Assembly (NCBI RefSeq): GCF_030012605.2
Contig: NZ_CP114055.2
Length of the DNA stretch: 64,000 nucleotides
Source: Bergeyella_A cardium
Lineage (GTDB): Bacteria > Bacteroidota > Bacteroidia > Flavobacteriales > Weeksellaceae
Strand: one strand, 5' to 3'
Made by a program: the position numbers and the translations under genes. Positions 59,847 to 64,000 of this stretch are shown here, piece by piece. The notes under the pieces are model-generated. The model made no database searches and was not told the DNA's origin. It worked only from the letters and a program-made list of their open reading frames with translations. The stretch's first letter is position 1, and each line of letters starts with the position of its first letter.

Positions 59847-60875
59847 ATGAAAAAAATATTTTTCTTCATCATCCTTATCATTGGGGGAGTAGGTAGCTAT
59901 TTAGGATTTAATTTTTACAGGAAATACTATGCTTCCAATGTCAAAAAAGAGGGCATTATCCACATTCATCATAATGCCAGCTTCCAGCAGATACTAGACT
60001 CCCTATCGCCTTATGTGGCTAATGAGCACAGTTTTGAGGAAGTTGCTAGAAACAAACACCTGCCTAAAGCATTCAAAGCTGGGCGCTATCAGATAAAGCA
60101 AGGTACAAATAATACCGACCTTGTGAATATGATAAAGGCAGGGAACCAAGTACCAAACACCTTCCGAATAGGCGACTTTTATGATGTTTATCAGATGGTC
60201 GGCAGGGTCGTGAGGAAGACTGAGGCAGACTCCCTTTCATTCATCAAGGGATTGAATGAAATTGCCCAAGATAAAGGCTATACCGATGCCGAAGACCTAA
60301 AAAAATACTTCTTTATCGATACCTATCAATTCTTTTGGACGGTAAGCCCAAAGGACTTCTTTACAAAATTTGAAAACCAATATAACGACTTTTGGAATGC
60401 CGAAAGAAAGGCTCTGGAAGAGCAGTCTGGGCTTAGCAGAGAGCAGATTTACGCCCTTGCTTCCATCGTTTATAAGGAATCTGGGGGTAAGACCGATGAG
60501 CAGAAAACCATCGCAGGGCTTTACTTAAACCGATACAAAAAGGGGATGAAGCTCCAAAGCGACCCCACCGTAATCTACGCCATAAATAAAGAGACGAACT
60601 TCACAACCAAAATCCGCCGAGTGCTGTATAAGGATCTGAAAACCCCTTCGCCATACAATACCTATATGAATGCAGGAATCCCTCCTGGTCCTATTTGTAT
60701 CGTAGATAAAAGCTCGGTAGATGCCGTTCTAAATGCAGAGCACAACCACTTTATTTATATGTGTGCCGACCTGAAGCGCCCCGGCTTCCATCGTTTTACA
60801 GACAATGATGCCGAGCACGCAAAAAACGCCAGAGAATACCAGCAATGGCTCAGCCAAAGGAATATTAAAAACTAA
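59847..60875 (+). CDS. mltG: Endolytic murein transglycosylase
   Basis: MltG cleaves nascent glycan strands at the inner membrane, ending their elongation. The 342-residue protein has one N-terminal membrane helix (MKKIFFFIILIIGGVGSYLG), a LysM-like part, and the YceG domain with the catalytic Glu211 in IVYKESGG, then LQSDPTVIYA and PYNTYMNAGIPPGPI. An intrinsic terminator overlaps its stop codon. Confidence 0.94.
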   Translation: MKKIFFFIILIIGGVGSYLGFNFYRKYYASNVKKEGIIHIHHNASFQQILDSLSPYVANEHSFEEVARNKHLPKAFKAGRYQIKQGTNNTDLVNMIKAGNQVPNTFRIGDFYDVYQMVGRVVRKTEADSLSFIKGLNEIAQDKGYTDAEDLKKYFFIDTYQFFWTVSPKDFFTKFENQYNDFWNAERKALEEQSGLSREQIYALASIVYKESGGKTDEQKTIAGLYLNRYKKGMKLQSDPTVIYAINKETNFTTKIRRVLYKDLKTPSPYNTYMNAGIPPGPICIVDKSSVDAVLNAEHNHFIYMCADLKRPGFHRFTDNDAEHAKNAREYQQWLSQRNIKN

Positions 60876-60901
60876 AATCCAGATAAAATCTGGATTTTTT
60901 T
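60875..60901 (+). terminator. Terminator of mltG
   Basis: AAATCCAGAT (60875-60884) pairs with ATCTGGATTT (60888-60897) around AAA, followed by more T. Confidence 0.85.
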
Positions 60902-60951
60902 ATATTTACTGACTAATAGTTAAATTATTAAGGTTGGAAATATTAGAAAAC

Positions 60952-61390
60952 TTACTTTCTTATTTTCAGTATTTCAAACGATTTAGGATAGTTTTTTTGT
61001 AATTGCTGTACTTCCTGTGAATCTATTCCATCCACTCCTAGATTAAAATAGTTTTGAACAGTTTTGATTTCTGTTTTATTTAATTTTTGAAGTTCTTTAG
61101 AAAGTTGAGTATCTCCTATTTTTTCTAATAATTGAAGTAGTATATATCCGTGATCATATGCTGCTGCATCATATATGTAATCTATTTTTAGAAATTTACT
61201 TAAACTTATGGAATCTCCATCTATAGACTTGTTTAATAGCAGTATATAAATCCTATTATTTTTTATACCTAATGCGATTTCTATATTATTAGAGATAGGA
61301 ATTTGGGAGTTATAAATAGGAGTAGAGCAAGCCGATACTGACAATAAAAATTACAATCGTAATAAATATCGTATTCCTTACTTTTTCCAT
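60952..61390 (-). pseudogene. Small lipoprotein gene with probable frameshift in the signal peptide
   Basis: The downstream frame (stop at 60952) encodes LLSVSACSTPIYNSQIPIS and about 110 further residues, beginning inside a lipobox (SVSAC) without a proper start. The ATG at 61390, in another frame, encodes MEKVRNTIFITIVIF, a perfect signal-peptide start. A sixth T in the T5 run near 61352 would join both into one 146-residue lipoprotein. The ATG overlaps the upstream lipoprotein gene by 13 nt. If translated as is, the only start is a TTG at 61344 without a signal peptide. The family is not recognised. Confidence 0.65.
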
Positions 61391-62106
61391 ACTTTTCCTT
61401 TCCATAGTAATTTGTTTTTTCCTTTAATATAAATAAAATCTTGGTAGTAAGGTTCAAATTCAAAAAAGCATCGGTCAAAATGAAGTAAATTAATCGTTAG
61501 AAAGTTATACTTTTCAGTGTTTATATATTCATCAAAAATATTAAATAATATTCTACTTTTATAAACTTCTGTTCCTGATATATCAGCATTTAATTCAAAG
61601 TTGATATGGTTTATGGGTGTTTCTCTATTCCATAGATATTTTGATTTGGGCAGAGCAATATATGTTTTGTCTGTTAAGATAGTTTTATTATAATTGAATG
61701 CAAATCTTAATTTTAAAGGGAGAGAATGAGCAGAATGATGGACCTGTATATACAAACTATCTTGTGAGTATTTATTTTCCTTTTTTATTTGATAATCAAA
61801 GCCCTTTTGTTTTGTATAATAATTTTCACTGGTGATTTCCATTACATTATCTGAAACAGCAGACCACTTCCCTTTTGAGGCATAACTACATTGTTCTATT
61901 ACGGGTGAAAAAGAGATTTTTACTTTATTTAGAGTATAATTTCCATTTTTATGGATTTCTATGTTTGAATAATTATGCTCGGATAAAGCCTGATATAATT
62001 TATTGTCTTGAAGAATATAAGTTCCTGCCCAATTATTTTCTCTCTTTATGGATGTACAGTTGATAGATAATAGTAACAAGAGTATTATTACCAATGATTT
62101 TCTCAT
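61378..62106 (-). CDS. Hypothetical lipoprotein, 242 aa
   Basis: The signal MRKSLVIILLLLLSINC ends in a lipobox-like LSINC. The mature part is beta-rich and Lys/Tyr/Asn-rich, beginning ENNWAGTYILQDN, a pattern seen in small lipocalin-like or META-type lipoproteins, but no firm family can be given. It is strikingly AT-rich compared with the neighbouring dapF and mltG genes, which may indicate later acquisition. The next lipoprotein gene overlaps its end. Confidence 0.7.
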   Translation of the reverse strand: MRKSLVIILLLLLSINCTSIKRENNWAGTYILQDNKLYQALSEHNYSNIEIHKNGNYTLNKVKISFSPVIEQCSYASKGKWSAVSDNVMEITSENYYTKQKGFDYQIKKENKYSQDSLYIQVHHSAHSLPLKLRFAFNYNKTILTDKTYIALPKSKYLWNRETPINHINFELNADISGTEVYKSRILFNIFDEYINTEKYNFLTINLLHFDRCFFEFEPYYQDFIYIKGKNKLLWKGKVWKK

Positions 62107-62152
62107 TAGTTTTTGATTTTAATAGATTAGTACAATATTTTTCATTAAAATA

Positions 62153-62443
62153 CTATTTCTTCACATCTTCCAGGCTAGGGACTTTGCTAAATACAGCTTT
62201 TACGAATGGGCATAGGGGGATAATCTTTATTCCTTGCTCTCGGGCAAATTTTACTGCTTCGGCTACGAGGAGCTTCCCCAGTCCGCGCCCTCCAAAAGCC
62301 TCTTCTATCCTTGTATGGTCAATGAGGAGGGTTTTGCTGTCAGCCCACTTATAAGTCATCTCCCCAGCAAAGATTTCTCCATCGTAGATAATGAATCTTC
62401 CAGTGGTGCCATCATCCTCTCTTTCAAACTTTATTGTATCCAT
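62153..62443 (-). CDS. Small GNAT-type N-acetyltransferase (YjdJ-like)
   Basis: A 96-residue protein of the short N-acetyltransferase family (YjdJ/GCN5-related). It has GRFIIYDGEIFAGEMTY, TLLIDHTRIEEAFGGRGLGKLL (partial; GGRGLG is the acetyl-CoA loop) and IKIIPLCPFVKAVF, where the Cys-Pro-Phe is typical. The frame is open to an ATG at 62491, but MDTIKFERE at 62443 is the usual family start. Confidence 0.88.
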   Translation of the reverse strand: MDTIKFEREDDGTTGRFIIYDGEIFAGEMTYKWADSKTLLIDHTRIEEAFGGRGLGKLLVAEAVKFAREQGIKIIPLCPFVKAVFSKVPSLEDVKK

Positions 62444-62581
62444 TGAATGATTTTTAATTCCTACAAAAGTAGGATAAATTTTCATCCTCAAAAATTTGCG
62501 TTTTGCTCAGTCTATACAGAAATTGGGCGAGAGGAAACGATTTTTTTCTGAACTTTTTTTGCCCTAATTTTACCCGAAATT

Positions 62582-62589
62582 TAGTTTTG
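62582..62589 (+). promoter_or_regulatory. dnaE -7 promoter box (TAGTTTTG)
   Basis: TAGTTTTG is followed by CAAG and the ATG at 62594, so the predicted transcript would be leaderless or nearly so. Confidence 0.5.
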
Positions 62590-62593
62590 CAAG

Positions 62594-64000
62594 ATGTATT
62601 TAGTTTTTGATACCGAAACTACAGGCTTACCCCAAAATTTTGATGCACCGATTTCCGATTCTTCCAACTGGCCGAGAATGGTGCAGCTCGCTTGGCAAAT
62701 CCACGATGAAAACGGCAAACTTATAGACAACCAAGACTTCATTATCAAGCCCGAAGGCTACGATATACCGTTTAATGTCTCGCAAATACACGGGATTACG
62801 ACCAGTATTGCCAATGAAATTGGTGATGACTTGGAGACCGTCCTCAAGCACTTTGCTGAGGCGGTTGAGAAGTGTAAATTCGGTGTGGGGCAGAACATTG
62901 ATTTTGATTATAAGATTGTAGGAGCAGAATTTTACCGAAAAGGAATTGCTGATAAGTTGCAAGCCCTCCCAAAAGCCGATACTATGTGGCTTGGTACGCA
63001 GTTTACCGCGATTCCTCAAGGGAATACAGGCAGGCTCAAGCCCCCAAAACTCGAGGAACTCTATGAGAAGCTCTATGGTTTTAAGTTTGATGAAGCCCAC
63101 AATGCCGCAGCCGATGTAAATGCTACGGCACAAGTATTCTTTGAGATGCTTAGGCGGGGGATTATCAGTGCGGCTGATCTCGGTGTGGAGGAGAGTGTTA
63201 TTTCACATTTCCAAAGTCTGCATACCGAACCCATAAAGCCTTTCCCTATCGTTATTCGAAGCCAGATAGCAGAATTTAACAAGAGAAAACAGGGTGCTTC
63301 CCAAACCGCACAGGAGATGGATTTGGGGAGTTATTTCAATTTTCATAATCACAGTATTTTTTCCTCCCTCCAGGCCTCTACCCACCATTCCGATATGGTA
63401 AATAAAGCCTTGAAGAATGATTTTCCTGCTGTGGGGATGGTAGATTTTGGCAATTTGATGGGTGCCTTTAAGTTCGTTAATGAAGTCGAGAAAGCCAATG
63501 GAGACTTAAAGAAAAAGCATCAGGAATTCATAGATAATCATCCAGATGAAACCCCTCCACCGCTAAAACAGCTCATTCCCATTATCGGATGTGAGTTTTA
63601 TATCTCAGACAGACCAGAACAAAAGCAGTTTACCAAAGATGACCCCGACCGCAGGACGAATATAGTCCTCCTTGCCAAGAATTTCCGAGGGTATAAGAAT
63701 ATTGCAAAACTCTCCAGCCTTGGGTTTGTTAATGGTTTTTACTTCGGTGTACCTCGGGTTTCAAAAGAATGGATTCTTCAGCATAAGGAAGATGTAATTG
63801 CCCTTTCTTCAGGGCTTAATGGCGATATACCCAATGCTGTTTTAGAATATGGAGAGACCAAAGGCGAGCAAGTATTCAAATGGTGGAAGGATGCTTTTGG
63901 AGAGGACTTCTATGTACAGATCCAAAACCACGGCTTGGCCGAAGAAGAGTATCTGAATGATATCCTCCTCCGCTGGGCAGAGAAATATGATGTGAAAGTT
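62594..64000 (+). CDS. dnaE: DNA polymerase III alpha subunit with N-terminal exonuclease, 5' part
   Basis: The first 469 codons of the replicative polymerase; the gene runs out of the window. Residues 1 to about 180 form a DnaQ-like 3'-5' exonuclease: ExoI YLVFDTETTGLP (metal Asp7 and Glu9), ExoII VGQNIDFDYKIVG, and ExoIII HNAAADVNATAQVF. From about residue 245 a PHP domain begins (YFNFHNHSIFSSLQ, then AVGMVDFGNLMGAFKFVNE). In enterobacteria the exonuclease is a separate subunit (DnaQ); the fused form is, as I recall, usual in Flavobacteriia. The polymerase core lies beyond the window. Confidence 0.92.
   Translation, partial: MYLVFDTETTGLPQNFDAPISDSSNWPRMVQLAWQIHDENGKLIDNQDFIIKPEGYDIPFNVSQIHGITTSIANEIGDDLETVLKHFAEAVEKCKFGVGQNIDFDYKIVGAEFYRKGIADKLQALPKADTMWLGTQFTAIPQGNTGRLKPPKLEELYEKLYGFKFDEAHNAAADVNATAQVFFEMLRRGIISAADLGVEESVISHFQSLHTEPIKPFPIVIRSQIAEFNKRKQGASQTAQEMDLGSYFNFHNHSIFSSLQASTHHSDMVNKALKNDFPAVGMVDFGNLMGAFKFVNEVEKANGDLKKKHQEFIDNHPDETPPPLKQLIPIIGCEFYISDRPEQKQFTKDDPDRRTNIVLLAKNFRGYKNIAKLSSLGFVNGFYFGVPRVSKEWILQHKEDVIALSSGLNGDIPNAVLEYGETKGEQVFKWWKDAFGEDFYVQIQNHGLAEEEYLNDILLRWAEKYDVKV

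Overview
The window is a chromosomal segment from a member of the phylum Bacteroidota, most likely class Flavobacteriia near the Chryseobacterium/Riemerella/Bergeyella group (Weeksellaceae). This rests on gene content: a complete 14-gene nuo operon with the short flavobacterial NuoG, BshA of bacillithiol synthesis, a bifunctional DAHP synthase/chorismate mutase, DUF2851 and SMUG2 proteins, a DnaE with a fused N-terminal exonuclease, a TonB receptor with a carboxypeptidase-like N-terminal domain, and TAnnTTTG-type -7 promoter boxes in front of many genes. The species cannot be fixed from the sequence alone.

Layout. 1-4.5 kb: DUF2851, PspC and GNAT genes on +, facing murB, a small unknown gene and bshA on -. 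4.6-17.9 kb: nuoABCDEFGHIJKLMN, one gene set for respiratory complex I. 18.4-22.3 kb: gyrA and a secreted TPR protein. 22.4-33.3 kb: mazG, a sodium/solute symporter, pncA, two lipoproteins (lipocalin-like, OmpA-like), hisS, rsgA, aroFQ, a membrane zinc peptidase, a YigZ protein and a glutaminyl cyclase. 33.4-39.7 kb: sbcDC, a TRIC-type channel, a HAD hydrolase and pth. 39.9-45.2 kb: a frameshifted Uma2 gene, an acetyltransferase, a TonB receptor, a methyltransferase and three tRNA genes (Lys, Leu, Lys). 45.3-48.7 kb: aroK against a gcvH-vanZ-SMUG2-S4 operon, then a DUF4349 lipoprotein gene with an odd 5' end.

48.6-54.35 kb is the accessory region. It holds a wrecked prophage: an S24 repressor, the stub of a divergent early gene, the 3' piece of a reverse-strand gene, the 3' part of a tail-fibre gene, a BspA-like LRR protein and a small membrane/coiled-coil protein. 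Beyond it, two identical 127-bp direct repeats bracket about 1.8 kb carrying a 5' stub of glycyl-tRNA synthetase, one intact secreted-protein gene and a 5' stub of a phosphodiesterase. A motif, TTTTGGACATTTTGTTTTG, recurs at the edges of this region. 54.7-64 kb returns to core genes: HMG-CoA synthase, argS, pnuC, a Tyr/Asn-rich lipoprotein, dapF, mltG, two coupled lipoprotein-like genes (one apparently frameshifted), a small acetyltransferase and the start of dnaE.

The strongest candidate for something undescribed is a composite intergenic repeat seen at about 3.2, 17.9, 30.5, 30.8 and 54.5 kb. It consists of 18-23-nt units, each a tiny hairpin with different but self-complementary arms around a TAGC/TGC centre followed by a spacer like RRGCACTTA. 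In most copies these lead into a degenerate array in which GC recurs exactly every 7 nt.
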